Positions 32,561-45,479 of a stretch of 64,000 nt of DNA are shown here, in pieces (positions within the stretch are counted from its first letter, which is position 1; each line of letters starts with the position of its first letter). The notes below the pieces were generated by a model. That model did not search any database. It was not told the origin of the DNA and saw nothing but the letters and a program-made list of their open reading frames with translations. The position numbers were made by a program, and so were the translations under genes. The DNA comes from Delphinus delphis (lineage: Eukaryota; Chordata; Mammalia; Artiodactyla; Delphinidae). The stretch covers positions 105,689,893 through 105,753,892 of the forward strand of contig NC_082688.1 of NCBI RefSeq assembly GCF_949987515.2. Reading direction: 5' to 3'.

Positions 32561-32944
32561 GTCACTTGAAATCATCAGAGTTCTGAATAACATGCTAGAG
32601 GTCAAGGTCAGGGATGTGAGAGTACTGCTGTTTTCAGTCCTTTATCAGGTTTGGAGTAGGAGCCCTCCAGAGAGCAAGCCTAGCTCTCAGGAAATAGAGG
32701 CAGGCAAGGGGTAGGAAGGGTTTCAGAGACTCAACCAAGGAGGATGGTTTGAGGATTTAAGCACAAACTGTCAGGAGACACAGGATGAGCAGCTGGCATG
32801 CAGCTGACCAGGGCAACTACCTGGTACTAGTCTCAGGACAGCAAAACACTACTCAGGGGGTAAAGGATCAATACTTCCACTCCATCTGACACAGCATCCT
32901 CGGCTTTGCCAACGTAATTGTCACAGTGACAGCAAAAAGCAAGT
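32561..32944. other. unassigned sequence
   Basis: No gene or repeat recognised. Confidence 0.4.
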
Positions 32945-33285
32945 AACCTGATTTAAAAAATGAGCAAAGGACTTGAATAGACATTTTGCTAAAGAAGACA
33001 TACAAATGGCCCATAAGCATTTGAAAAGCTTCTCAACATCACTAAGCTTTAGGGAAACGCAAGTCAAAACCACAATGAGATATCACTTCACATCCATCAG
33101 GATGGCTACTAAAGGCAAAACACAAAACAACCTCCCGGCTCTGAAACGAGAAAATACAGTAAGTGTTGGCAAGGATGAAGAGAAATCAAAACTCCTGTGC
33201 ATTGTTGGTAGGAATGCAAAATGGTGCAGCCACTATGGAAAACAGTACAGCAGGTCCTCAAAAAATTAAAAATAGAACTCCTACG
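32945..33285 (+). mobile_element. L1 ORF2 fragment interrupted by a MaLR LTR
   Basis: L1 ORF2 blocks: 'gacttgaatagacattttgc', 'aagaagacatacaaatggcc', 'acaatgagatatcacttcac', 'ggtaggaatgcaaaatggtg'. The L1 resumes for about 20 bases after the LTR ('tatgatccagcaatcccc'). Confidence 0.85.
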
Positions 33286-33653
33286 TGCTATGGACTGAAT
33301 TGTGTCTCCCCCCAACCCCAGCTTTATATGTTGAAGCCCTAACTCTCAAAGTGATGGTATTTGAGATGGCAAATGGTACTTGGAAGGTGATTAGGTTTAG
33401 ATGAGGGTGGGGTCATCATCGTGGCCCTTATAAAACCAGACTAGAGCCCCCTCTCTGTCTCTCTCTGCCATGTGAGGACACAGCAAGAAGGCAGCCACCT
33501 GCAAGCCAGGAAGAGAGCTTTCACCAGAACTCGACCATGCTGGCACCCTGATATTGGACTTCCGGCCTCCAGAACTGGGAGGAAATAAATTTCTGCTGTT
33601 TAAGCCAGCCAGTCCTTGGTATCTTGTTATGGCAGCCTGGGCTGACTAAGACA
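33286..33653 (+). mobile_element. MaLR-type solo LTR in L1
   Basis: Start 'tgctatggactgaattgtgt', middle 'atgtgaggacacagcaagaa', 'ggcctccagaactgggagg', end 'ctgactaagaca'. CTACG (33,281-33,285) and CTATA (33,654-33,658) are the split L1 target site. Confidence 0.9.
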
Positions 33654-33679
33654 CTATATGATCCAGCAATCCCCTCATG

Positions 33680-34085
33680 CAATCTGGCTTCCAACTTTCT
33701 TTCTGCTATAGTGTCATTATACCTATGCTTTGTCCTGCAAACCCTCCTCACGCCAGGGATGGTGCTGTTGCTAATCTTACCATATAGGCTGCCCCACCCC
33801 ACCCCCAAATTCCACCTGCTTCCTGAAGTTTCCCTAACCCTCTCACTGGAGAAGGCATCTCTTTCATTTGAACTCTTCTAGCATTTTGACTGTTTCTCTC
33901 ACATGACATGGACCACATTTGGATCTGTCATAATTATTTATGTATTTGTCTTATTTTTTTCTACTGGACTCTAAGGTTATTGAGGGCAGGGAGGGAGGGA
34001 GTCCTATGTACCCACAAATTCCTCCTGGCCGACAGCAGTGTTTGACGAACAGCAAAATTTCAATAAAAGTTGCTTGCAAATGAAT
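33680..34085 (+). mobile_element. L2 LINE 3' end
   Basis: L2 3' UTR features: 'tttgtcctgcaaaccctcc', 'ataattatttatgtatttgt', 'ttgagggcagggaggg', 'tttcaataaaagttgcttgc'. Confidence 0.65.
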
Positions 34086-34585
34086 CTGGAGAAGCTGAGA
34101 ATATTGTAATCAACAGCACAAGAATTAGCACAGGGGTAAATTTAGGGTGTCCCACTCACATCTACCTTCCCCCCATATGCAGTTTGGTCTGTAAATAGGA
34201 ACAAATGTCAGTCACAGGTGTGGCCACGTTAGTTGTCTTTCCTGCTGTACAGATGTACCAAGTTCATGTTTCCAAGAATAACCCTCCACGAAAGCCTCAC
34301 TATCCTTGCTCCTTACACACATGCACGTAGCAAAATAATCCTGGAGATTCTGAAAGCCTTCCTAGAGTTACAGTTGGGGAAAGTCAGGGAGATGTTTCTG
34401 GCAAATGGCCTCATCAGTGACTGTGAAATTGTACCTGAAGGGGCCCTGGAGCTGCTGGATGTGGGCTCATCTCACAGCTGTGCATGGAGCAAACAATGGG
34501 CCTGGCTGCCAATTTGGAGTCTGAGGGAAGAGAAGGAGCTGTTTCCTATTCCCATCTGGAGAGAGGTGGGGCCCCAAGTAAATGG
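34086..34585. other. unassigned sequence
   Basis: A 118-residue open frame at 34,233-34,589 has no recognised domain and no visible splice or promoter support; it is probably chance. Confidence 0.4.
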
Positions 34586-35270
34586 CTAGTAAGTGTTTAT
34601 TGAGCACTTACTATATGCCAGGCATTATGCTAAAACCTACATTGCCTGATGGGGTAGCCACTAACCACACGTGGCTACTGAGCCCTTGAAATGTGGCTAC
34701 TGCAATCGAAGAATGGGATCTTTGATTTAATTTAAGCTTTAAAACAAGTACTCTACTAGGTTATTGAAAAATATTTAAGAATGGTTGAAACTAACTTGGG
34801 TGTGTGAATTTCTTTCTTCAACTATAAATTTTATGAAATCTAATAGGAAGCAAGTCTTTCTGTTGAAAATTCAGTATCTCAATTGGGTTGCATGGTAAGT
34901 GTAAGATTTTGAAGATTTAGTCTGAATAAAAGAATGTTAGACATCTCATTGATACTTTTTATGTTGATTAATGTTAAAATTATAATATTTGGGGTTATAT
35001 ATATTGGGTTAAATAGAACATATGATTAAAATCAATGTTACATGTTTCTCTTTAAAATGTGGCTACTACAGAGTGTTAAATTTTGTACATGCTTGCTTTA
35101 TATTTCTATGGAAGAGTGCTTTGCGCTCTGCTGAACATTTTAACATGCATTATTTAATTTATTCCACAAACAACTCTATGAAGTAGATAGCATTATCATT
35201 ATCACCTTTTTACAAAGGATTCTCAGAGAGATTCAGCAACTTACCCAAAGTCATACACACTGTGCTATGC
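34586..35270 (-). mobile_element. MIR SINE split by a hAT element
   Basis: Left part 34,586-34,648 ('tattgagcacttactatatg', 'ccaggcattatgctaaa'); right part 35,113-35,270 ('acatgcattatttaattta', 'ctctatgaagtagatagc', 'cagcaacttacccaaagtc'). The two parts join in MIR order. Confidence 0.78.
34649..35112. mobile_element. hAT-type MITE inside MIR
   Basis: 'accacacgtggctactgagc', 'ccttgaaatgtggctact', 'atattgggttaaatagaaca', 'tttaaaatgtggctactac' and the end 'tatatttctatggaagagtg' match a common non-autonomous hAT with a GCTGTCCAATAG-type terminus. The left terminus is worn. Confidence 0.7.
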
Positions 35271-35649
35271 TCTCTCCGGGGACTAGGGGCTAGGCCTGGG
35301 AGGCTGTTTGTGAGTCTGGCCTTCTGCCTGGGTGCCAGAATGACAAAGGGCCTCATATGCAGACTTTTTGGTAATATATTTGAAGATGTTATACATACAG
35401 TATAGGTATAGTAACAAAAAATGAAAGCAGATGTTAATCATTTAATTTCAAATTCTTAACTATAAGCATATAAAATACATCACCATTTTGATAACCCTGC
35501 TTTGGCCTTTCTTAATTTTGTAATATCCTGGAAGCCTCAAGAAATGGAAGAGATCAAATCCCTCCAGACTTCTGAAAGGCCCTGGTATCACATTAGATAA
35601 TTTTCCTAGCCGCCCCAAATTCTGCCAAGGATAGTTTTTAGTCAGTAGT
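35271..35649. other. unassigned sequence
   Basis: Nothing recognised. Confidence 0.35.
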
Positions 35650-36585
35650 ATGAGGAGTGATTCAGGAATTGGGTAAGGCAGGTTTATCGAAACAGGGGTG
35701 GGTACGGGCTGGTGGCAAGATCACGCTCCTAACCTCTCGAGCTATGCTGTCGCTGTTGATTAATCATCCAGGCGAAGGCCGCAAGACGCTGAGGCGGAAG
35801 GGAAAGAGGGGAAACCAGGGAGAGACTTTCGACATTTTCCAAGACCAAGTTTTCTAAGAGGCTGGTGGGAACCCGGGAAGGCTCCGTCATGATAGGAACG
35901 TGCTGGCCTCGAGCTCACTATATAAAGTCACAACCCACTCTGCTCCTCGCCCTGCAAGAATCTGCTCTGAGTCCTGGCTTTGTATCGTTTGCAGTGTAGT
36001 TGCAGCATGCGAACGGATGCCGTCAGGGTGTCAAGGAGATGACGGAACTCCGCGTAGGCAAGGGAAGACTGACTAGGGTGAGGAGAGTAAACAAAACCAG
36101 CGCAGGGATGCACCACAGTCAAGTGCTTCACCCTGCAGGCCTACGAGGCGTGTACTTGCCCAGCTTCAAGACCGTAGAAAAAGCCCTGAGTCGGCGACAG
36201 AGGGATCAATAGTTAATGCATGGGGAAACTTACATGTCTGAAGCAAGGTCCTGGAGCGACACCCCACCGTGTGGGGCAGGACATGGCGGCAGTCTTCCCT
36301 GGGGGTGGGGTAGGGAGGTTACCAGTTATAGCGGGAACTGATGTCAGGTTGGCTCATCCGTTACCAGGGAAACCAGCAGAGGAAAATGCCCCTCCTCTCC
36401 TTGAGCTATCAAGGTGAAGATGTTTCTGATCTAAAGATGAGAACAATCACCACCTGGCGCCGGGGCAAACATGTAGGAAGGTCAGTCATGTGATTAGGGT
36501 GTAGGTTAAGCAGGTACTGGTTGAGCAGGGGGAGGTCCAGAGAGCAAGAGAATAGCCATCTTGGGTGGCCTGACCGTACATTATT
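35650..36585 (-). mobile_element. candidate retroviral LTR, CpG-retaining
   Basis: Read on the minus strand, the right end starts tgtacggtcaggccaccc followed by 'aagatggctattct' (YY1-like), as in several class I LTRs. The block keeps many CpGs while its surroundings have lost them. It contains 'actatataaagtc' near 35,918. No partner LTR, primer site or retroviral frame is next to it, so it would be a solo LTR. A host CpG-rich promoter is the alternative. Confidence 0.4.
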
Positions 36586-39500
36586 CAATTCCTAGGTTCA
36601 CCTGGAATGCCTTTGAGTCTACTTTGAGGTACTGTAGTGAACTGGGCTCATAGGGTCACATCGTCCAGTATTTAATCAAATAATTAAGTGTGATTCTTCA
36701 TGGAACAATGAAATCAGAATTCACAATTATGCAAAGTGACATGAACGGTCTGGCTTTAAAGATGGTGGCTTTAACCCAGACTGAAAGCATTTAATATGCA
36801 AAAATCACAGGTGTCTCTGTTAAAGGCCCAGGGTGCTCCTACCAGCCTTCAATTGGGAGAGGAAACCAAAGAGGATTCACCTGAGGTTCTTGAAATGTGT
36901 TTTCTTATTAACTGGGTCATATTGATATGTTCAGAGCATCAGTAAATCTGGAAGGAAGGAGTGAGGATGTTATCCTCACACAAAAAGCGGGGAAGTTGAC
37001 GTTATTCTCCTCCCTTTTGGATGCTTTTATGAGAAACTCCAACCTTTAGATTCCACTTGTTATCTAAGTGCCTCTTCTAAGATGTAAATATCTCTGGGAA
37101 AGTTGAGACTAAGCAATTCACAGGTTTATGTGAGATGGTTCAACCTCACTGCTTTTCTCCTAACACCTCTTGACCATTGAGAATATAGACATTTTCAAGG
37201 GGCTGGGGGAGGAGTGTAGAAGGAAAGAGAAATTGATATTTATTTATGGCATACCCCGGTTGGGAAGACCTTGGCTGTGATGTGAATTGAGAGTGGTGAA
37301 GGGAAAGATTTGAGGGTAGGGGTTACTAGAAAGGAAAACAAGTGCTCTACAAGGAAGATAGAAGGGCTCAAAGGAGAGTTTTTTACTCTTTGAATTTATG
37401 TCTGGGACTGGGCTTGTATGTCATCTCTCTACCATGCGTGAACTATTTGAAAATCAAAGTCTGCACACCTGGATGAGTTAAGCAAGACTGGGGCTGAGGG
37501 ATGAACCAGAAACATTTTTAAGCCCCTTCCTTGCCGATGAGCCACTCTATCTATTCTGTGTCCAAGAGGCCTTAATGCATAATTGTAGCTTTTTTTTTTT
37601 TTGCAGCAAAAGCAGAAGGGCAGATGCTGCTAATTTAATTACAGCCAATCTGGGTGGTATTTATTGAACCTTATGTGTAAGGCACCTTCTTAACCATGTC
37701 CCAGGCTGACACAACACTTGCCCCTACATCCTCCCTAAGAAAATCCTGACCGCAGGATCCCCAGGCCAGAACGAAAGCCTCCGGCCTCCTCAGCAGAAGG
37801 GGCCGGGCCTCCGGGGGGCAATGGTATACCTCGGCCAAAGCCAGCTGCTCTGACATTTTGTTTTCTCTCCATTCAGTTCTGATGCTGACACGAGGCAGGT
37901 TTGCTATAGAACTCTTCAAGGTAGTAAGAGCACATTAGAGCACTTAACGCATTATTTCAAAATGGGGGAAGAAAGGAAAACGGACAAAGAAGGATCTCCC
38001 TGCTGTAGCTATGATTTTTACTTTTATTTTTCTGTTTCCAGAGCACCCGTCATAGGAAGTGCTTGCTTCCATATATCAATGAACACACAAATAAAACGAG
38101 GCAAAAGAACACTTTTCCTTTCTTTCTTTTTCTTTTCTAAGGCTGTTGCCCCCACTTGCGACAGCTCCACATGCTAAGGAAGTGAAGCAGAAGCTGCTTC
38201 CAGGGCATCCACGGGAGAAGTGACAAAAGCTTCCCTCTTCATCTCCGAAAAGGGTGCCTTTCCCAAAGCGCTTTTTCAACTTTCCCTCCTCGAAATATGA
38301 AATGACGCGGTCCGAGCACTCCGTGTGAATCGACGGTGTTATACATGTGTGCTAGCTCTCCGATCGGCCCTGGCTGGGCTTCTGGGGAGGGAGGAGGGAG
38401 GAGGGGGGGGAACTCGAGGCTGAGGCCCCACACTTTCTTCTGATTGAAAAGTGCCGCTCCAAAAATGGCTCCAGAGGAAGCAAGCCCAGAGGTGGTGAAG
38501 AGGGAGGAAAAACTTAAATTCTCTTTTTTAAGAAGTGGGAATTATTTACTTCAACTGCAAAGGAAAAAATCTCCCTCAAAAGGGGGGGAAGAAAAGCCTG
38601 AAAGTAACCACTCCACTCCCCCGGCCCCAACTGGGCTAAGTGCTGGGACAAACAAACAAAATGACTGATGTGCCCAGTAAATCATCTTGGATGGGGGAAG
38701 GGTTTGAATAGAGGCAAGGAAAAAAAGCAGAAGCCAGGCCTAGTGTTTGCTGATTCCAGCAGAGACAGTAAGCAGCAAGGGGCCCGGGCTATGGGATACA
38801 TAATTGGCTAACGAATAATAAAGCCAGAATCGGATATTAACAGCAATTAGTTTCTGTAGAGGCACTGGGGAAAAAAGCTGTAGAAAACCCCTTTGAGCCT
38901 TAAGCCGGAGCCATGTGAAATTAAACCAGTGTCTCAATTAAATGGGAATAAATATTGCCACATCAATCTGGCTATGTGTGAGGGGCTGCAGGGAAGCCCC
39001 CCTGTGACGTCCAGGTGCACCTTCCTGCGTGTCACAAGCTTTGCGCGGCACGACCTTTGTCAGGCACCTTCTGCTCCTGACCTGTGTGTGTGGCCTCTGG
39101 AGGCTAACCGGCCCCTTTCCTTGGGCACGTGACCTTGAGACCAGTGCTCTGAAGGTTATTTCAGGGCACCGGCCTGTTAATCCAGGGGAGGCTTGCATCA
39201 ATAACTCTGCACCCTGGCGGGCCCAGCAGCCGAGGGATAGGAAGAGTTTAGTTCTTTTTAAAACAGAAACCAGGTCCAGTGGACGGAAGGGCCCTATCTC
39301 CTTCGGCCTAGGACGGGGGGCGGGGGGTGGGGCTGGGATTTGGAGGTTCAGGGAGCCAGAAAGAGCAAGTCAGGCCGGCTTCTCAGCGGCTCGGTCCCCT
39401 CTGGCGTAGGATCTGGAACCAGCGCTAAGTCTGAAGGAGAAATGTGTCGTTTTCCTTCTGGGTTGAGGATTCCGCTGTTGTTTTGGCTTCTTTAGAGTGT

Positions 39501-39759
39501 GTGTGGGAGTGGGGAAGGAGGGCGTTTGGGGATGGGAAGGAAGGTATGTGGGGAGGGTGAGGACGTCGCTGGGGGTGGTGAACCGCTGGGTCCCCGGGGG
39601 AGAAGCCCAGGCCATGGGTGGAGGATGGAGGAGGCTGGTAGGAGTAAAGGGGAGTCAGGGAGGATGCAGTGAGGTGGAAAATGTCCCCCCCTCAAAAAAA
39701 ACCCAAAACAACAAAACCCTCGCAAAGGGCTTTTACCCTTGAGCTCTGCTGGTGGGAAG
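36586..39759. other. repeat-poor sequence before the CpG islands
   Basis: About 3.2 kb with essentially no transposons, and AT-rich stretches that look conserved (for example 37,600-37,680 and 38,760-38,960). No coding exon was recognised; open frames at 38,893-39,409 have no known domain. Probable regulatory or untranslated DNA, by context only. Confidence 0.4.
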
Positions 39760-40640
39760 TAAAGGGGGTGCTAAGAAGTGACTTTCCCGCCGGGTCCTCT
39801 CCCACCCTCCTCCCATGTACCTTACGGGCCTCGCCCCTCTGCCGCTCTTTCTGGCTCAGTCCGAGACTTTCCAGAGTGTGGGATGAGGTTGTCGGGGCCG
39901 CAGGGCCCGGAGTGGACGGGAAGGAGGCCCAGATGAGGATGAGGGGAGAGGGACCGAGGCGGGGGCACCTGGCGGTCCCGGCGCAAAGGCAAGGCCGCGA
40001 AGTGCTGGGGAGCTGGGAGGAGAGGATGCTTCACCTACCAAGGCCTTCGGTTTGCCACGTCCCATTCTTCGAAGTTGAATATGTACCCCCGCCCTGACCC
40101 GCGCCCCATTCCTACCCCGGACTCCGTAATCATCTCTGCGGACCGTCGTGTGCCCACCTGTGAAATTGGGGGAGCGGAGGTGCGTGGAAAAGGTAGCCTC
40201 TCTGGGGACTGTCCCTCCCGTTGGTGGCCCCGTGCCGGGGGTGCCCTGTCCTCTCCGCGTCTACCCGCACCTTGGATCAGTCGGAAGCTTCGGGAAATGA
40301 GGGTTGACCTAGGTCTTTGAGGCCCCAAGTTTCTTGGTTCGGGCAAGAAGAGAGAGAAAAAAAATCACAGCTGGGAAAACAGGAGCAAAAGAAAAGCAAA
40401 AGGAAAGCAGCCCTGTTCGTCTTCGCTTTGCTCGATTTAGGTGTCTTGGGCGCATGAGGAGAAAAAGAGAAAAGAGCAAGCCTCGTGCGCGTTGGAAAGC
40501 GGGTCACTGGGAGCCCCAGGGTGCGGGGCCGCGGGCTGGATGGGCGGCGAGGCCTAGCCCGGTGCCCCGGCAGCAGAGCCGGCCGCCTGGGAGCACCCGC
40601 TCGCCGGCTGCTCCCTGCGAAGAACCGCCTTGAGAACGTT
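39760..40640. promoter_or_regulatory. CpG island 1
   Basis: Dense CpG and high GC, for example 'ggcggtcccggcgcaaagg', 'ctgacccgcgccccatt', 'gtgcggggccgcgggctgg', 'agccggccgcctgggagc'. No TATA box or certain transcript. Open frames on both strands are a by-product of GC content. Confidence 0.7.
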
Positions 40641-40809
40641 GCACCAAGCAGCACATGGAACTTCCAGCGAAAATACTCCCTCCTAGGTCCTAGGTCTCTA
40701 TATTTGTGTATGTTTGAGAAATAATTAGATTGGCTTTTAATTTAAAATAAACCTCCCTCCCCGCTTTAATTTGGAGAAAGTCCCCAGTGATCCTGGAGGT
40801 TTATTTGCG

Positions 40810-40811
<2 letters not shown>

Positions 40812-40848
<37 letters not shown>
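40812..40848. repeat. (GT)n microsatellite
   Basis: Uninterrupted GT dinucleotide run of 37 bases, about 18 units; likely length-polymorphic. Confidence 0.97.
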
Positions 40849-40849
<1 letters not shown>

Positions 40850-43800
40850 AAACCATGACCCAGGTCCTCATTTCTCCGGTAACATTTCCATTTTAAGACA
40901 AAAGGAAGAAGGATTAGAAAATGAAAAGGTGACTCTATTGAGAGTTGCTGACACTTCATTTCTGACCTGGAACATTCCTTGCTCTCAATAATACCTGCTT
41001 CCCCCCACCCCCCCCAGGCCATCTGAATTGGACGCAGCTCTCTCCAGGCCCCCAGCAGTCCCCATACGGTGGCCCAGAGCAAGCACACGTGGACCGGAAT
41101 GCATCCCATTTGAAGTCTTTTTCTTGTCCTATGTCTACACTGGAGATGCAATTATTAAATGTTTTTTGTTGTTGTTGCTGTTATTGTTTTTTAAACTGAA
41201 GTCAAATTGAGTAAGACTTGGCAAAAACACCCAAATAAAAGAACTCTAGATGGGACTTGGAAGAAAAAACATCTTTATTAGGTATTATAATTCCCATAAT
41301 TGTTATTGACAATAATCAGGCAAGCCTCAAACACACACCACCAGCACACCCCTCAGCCTGTGTTGACTCCCTAAACCCACCCACAGGCTAGATGAGGAAG
41401 GGTGGCTCCATCTGTCCTGGGGAGAATGCTTTGCAGCTGCCCCCAAAGGACTCCATTCTAAGATTGGAACAAGGGGTGGGGGAATTATGTAAGTTCAGTA
41501 GCGGGAAAGAGAAAATTATTTACCTGCGGAGATAGTATAGGTGGATGGATGTTTTGTATGTGCGGTTAAATGCCTTCCTATAAATATTAGCAGTGGATAC
41601 GATCGTGCAAGAAAATCTATGTATATATGTGTATATGGGCATATGCCCGCTGAGAAATTACCCCTCCCCCTCAATCTTTATTTCTTGGGTTAAGGCTCCT
41701 CATGCGCCCACAAAAACTGTCCCCCCTCCCCACCCCGCTGGGGAAAGGAATGTAGAGGCCATACAGGAGTTTACCTTTGCCTTTGTTAAAGGATCAGTTT
41801 CTTTTCCGCTTAGACAGAGATCTGGGCCTGGGCCATCTCTGGCAGGGGAAAGAAGAATATTACCAAGTTTTCCTTCGATACATTTCTAAATCCATCTTAA
41901 AGTAGCTGGTGCTGTCACCTTGAGAAACCTATGCGCTCCCATCACCATGAGGACCATAGTGATGGTGGTGTGTGTGAACCGACGGGGGTCTTCATAGCAT
42001 ATTCGGTCAGCAAACTGCACCCAAACGTGTCCTACATTTAAAAATGCGTATCGTTTTTCCTTCATTTAAGCCACAGCTTGTAATGAGAGGGGCTCCGATA
42101 GAGAGGTAGGGGTGAAGATGATGTTGAGGGTTAAAGAAATGCCTTGAAAGAGCAGACATCATCAGGTTTCTCACATAAATACCGCTGGGCAGAAATAGGC
42201 CCCCAATAGAGCAGAAGGTAGGAAGCTAGGACTGATCTTCACCTTATGCCTATATCTGGTGAACACAAAAGGGGCCCTTGAAATTACCCAGGGGTCAGAG
42301 GGGTGCATTCATCAGTGCCATTTTCAGCCATTAAAGCCCCCTTAAAACCACATTTCATGACGAGACCTGGTGAACACTGGAAAAGCCCCGGCAAACCCAG
42401 AACACTCCCACACACATTAGAGCTTTCTGGAACAAGAGTTTATATAAGTAATAAAATAAGAAAATACGCCCCTCCCATCCTAATCATCGGCAGCAGGAAC
42501 CTGGCAGGCCTCGTCCATGGTGCCTGCGGTTTAAACTCTCAGGGAGAAGCGTGTTAGGTTTCCACCTCAAAGGGGCGTTACTTGGGGAGGCATCTGGAGA
42601 TTGTACTGGCGGCAGGCACACCAGCGAAGGGCACAGTCACGTCTGATGGAATTACGGGGAAGCAATTACGGAGATGAGGCTCATTAATGTGGACAACTGT
42701 GGGGTCGAGGGTTGGTCATCGGAGGCTTAAGTCAGGCCCCAAAGCACTGTAAAAGCAGCGCTCAGAGGAAGGGGGGGAGGGCCAAGGAGGGACCATCTAG
42801 AGGGAGGACTGTTTTGAAGGCAGTGGCTGCCGGTCCCTCTTAGGACAACCCTGGCTAAGGCTCTGGGGTGAGAGAAGCTGCTTTCTCTTCTGTCCTCCAG
42901 CCAGGCTTGCCTTCTGGGATGTGAAGAAGAGCCCTGCGCCTGCAGTTTGCACGATGTGAACTGCATCCTTCTCTCTGCAGGGGTGAGTAGGTCCTGGCAC
43001 ATTTCTGCCAGACTCAGAGAAGGTTCTGGGAGTGTCTGGAATGGGGCACAGCACACTTAACTTCACCTGACTCCAGACACTCCCTTAGGAAGGCAAAGGA
43101 AGAACTCAAGATATAATAATTACACAATGATCGGCACATAGTAGGTACTCAGTAAATATTTGGGAGGAGATGAGGCCGGGTATCCATGAATACTAATTTA
43201 TTTAGTGGGCTATACTGAGGCTTTGGAGAAGAAAGAGCGCCTCAGTAAGCTTCAGCTGAGACTCTTTTAGGCCTTGATTACTCTGTCAGGAATCAAACTA
43301 AAACTGTAAGCATCCCTTATGGCCTTGGTCTTGCAAAGACGGGCCTCTGCCAGGGTCAGGGAAAGGGATGCAGCAGCCTTCCTGGGTGGGAAGTTCCAGT
43401 TCTTGGCCTCCTTTCTCTGCAGGGACCTGCCCCTCCTCCATTTTCTCCACCTGGAAATTAATGAGTTTAGGTCTCTCCACTGCAGCTCAGGGTCGGGGGT
43501 TGGGCTGTGACTGTGGAGCGCAGGGGGATCTCTAGGACCAGCTGCTGCACTAGGTCTGCCGATGGGGAGGAAAGCCGATTTGGGTAGCAGGTTCTTCAGG
43601 ATGAGGGAGGGTTAACCCTTACCATTCCCTGAATGGCCTCTTTCAAAAACAGTCTTTCCTCAGACCCCCACCTGTGCACATTCTGTTTTTCCTTCTGTTC
43701 AGATTTTAAAAAGGAACGCACCGCCTCCACCCCCTTGGGTCCATGTAGGTTACTGCACCTCTCCCCTCCTCGGCATCTCCTGGATCTCTGCCTGAAACTG

Positions 43801-44379
43801 CAATTGCAGCCGCCAGGAGGAAGTGAGTTTCTCCGGAGAGCCCTGGCCATACTTTCAGCTCTGATGGAGCTTGTGGTGAATGGTCCAGGAGTTTGGTGCT
43901 CCTTCCCCCTGTATCTCAATGACTTCCTTCGGCTTGTCAGGTGCCCACAGCGCTACAGCAAAGAGGGACAAACACCTCCCTCCTCCCTTCCTACTGGCTG
44001 CCCTCCCCCCACCCCCCAACCGACAGCAGAACCCAATATATCTGCAGTCCCAGCCCTGACACAGTCTGCCGGTCTTCTGGATGCCAGATTATTTGTTTAA
44101 AGGGTAAACCAAAAGCTAAACACAGAGCAAAAACACAGCCACGAAGAAAGGTGTCGCCCCGCATACAATGCACCCCGAGCCCAGAGAAAGATCTGCACAC
44201 GGAAGCACTCCGCAATGCGCTCACAGCAACTGCCTCCCCGCTCCACACTCCCCCCACCCCCAATCTGGGCTTGCACAGATCTGTGTTTCTGTTACAGAAT
44301 CAGCTTCTGTTTCTCTCTGAGTCTGTTTGCATCTCTAAGCCCCTGTCTGTCACAAGCCACACGCCTCCCCAGCCCAAAG
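40849..44379. other. repeat-poor region between CpG islands
   Basis: Only a small MIR tail near 43,110-43,165 ('gatcggcacatagtaggtac') is recognised. AT-rich blocks at 41,140-41,330 and 42,640-42,700 look constrained. The 155- and 202-residue frames at 43,633-44,549 show no known domain. Confidence 0.4.
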
Positions 44380-45350
44380 GCTCCGGTTGGGGCAGCCTAG
44401 CCGGCGAGAGCCCGCGACCCCTCCCGCCTGAAGCCGCAGCGCTGAGCTCTGCGGAGGGCAACTCGGCTCTGTGGCTCCTTCCTCGGAGGGCCCTCCCGGA
44501 CCGACGGTGCACAGCCAGCCCCATTCTTGGCATTCACCGCGTGCCTTAATTGTATGGACATTTAAATCAAGGTCCGCTGTGAACACGGAGAGAGAGGCCT
44601 TTCTCCTGAGGAAGGAAAGGAGGAAGGAAGGAAAGGTGGAAGAAAGGAAGGGGGATGGGGAGAAGATGGAATGAGAAAACAAGGAAAAACAAGTAAAAAG
44701 CGGCGAGTGTGCGTGTGCACTGACAGCGGGGACAGGCTTGGGGGTGGGGGAGCGCAGGGAGAAAAGGACCACAGCATCCTCCCTACCGCAGCTCTCCCGA
44801 TCACACAGACAATGAGATAACAGCGACGTCTTCCAAAGGCTCTTTGTTCTCCCCCATCCTTTCGGATCCAGGCTTTTTCCTGCAAAGCGGAGGGGGTGGT
44901 GGGTTGCGGGATGTGGGTGGAAGTGGGAAACGGAGGGGTGCCTCCCCCGTGTTAATTACCCCGACTCCCCTGGCCCCTTCCGCCAGCCTTGCCTCCCCTG
45001 CAAGCCCAGACAATGAAAAAAACAAAACAAAACAAAAAACACCACCAACCCCACCTCGCCCCAGCGCATCAGATCCTACCCACCGACCTCGCCCTCAGCT
45101 TTGCCCAGGAAACTGAGGGGGGCCAGGAGGGGGAAGACGAGGGCAAGGAACGAGCAGGGCAGCAGGAGCTCTGCAGCGGCTGCCAGGGCAGGGCAGGGCG
45201 CGCGGCCGCAGCCTTTACCTCGCTCGCTGAGTCCAGGAGCAGCCGGGCCGGGCGTGCCGCAGGGGCTAGCTGCCGGGGTCCGGGGCCAGGATCTGGGGAA
45301 TCAGCCTTCCGGAACTCGGCTGCTGCAGTCCTCTCGCTCAGGTCCCAAGT
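44380..45350. promoter_or_regulatory. CpG island 2 (two dense cores)
   Basis: Cores at about 44,380-44,560 ('ccggcgagagcccgcgaccc', 'gaagccgcagcgctgagc') and 45,050-45,350 ('gggcgcgcggccgcagcc', 'cgggccgggcgtgccgcagg'). Lower density between them. No coding exon recognised. Confidence 0.6.
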
Positions 45351-45479
45351 GGTGGAGGGGAAAAAGAAAAAGGGGGGGGGGAGGATAAAAACACCCATAA
45401 GACCGAGGCCCATCTGGCCCCTCATCAGCTTTGTCAAGTCTTGCATACGCTAAAATGCTAATGACCTAGATAGCTCATG

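Noticed and set aside
37592..37607. Polypyrimidine run followed by CAG, acceptor-like
   Set aside because: Downstream frames show no coding pattern; T-run plus CAG occurs by chance.
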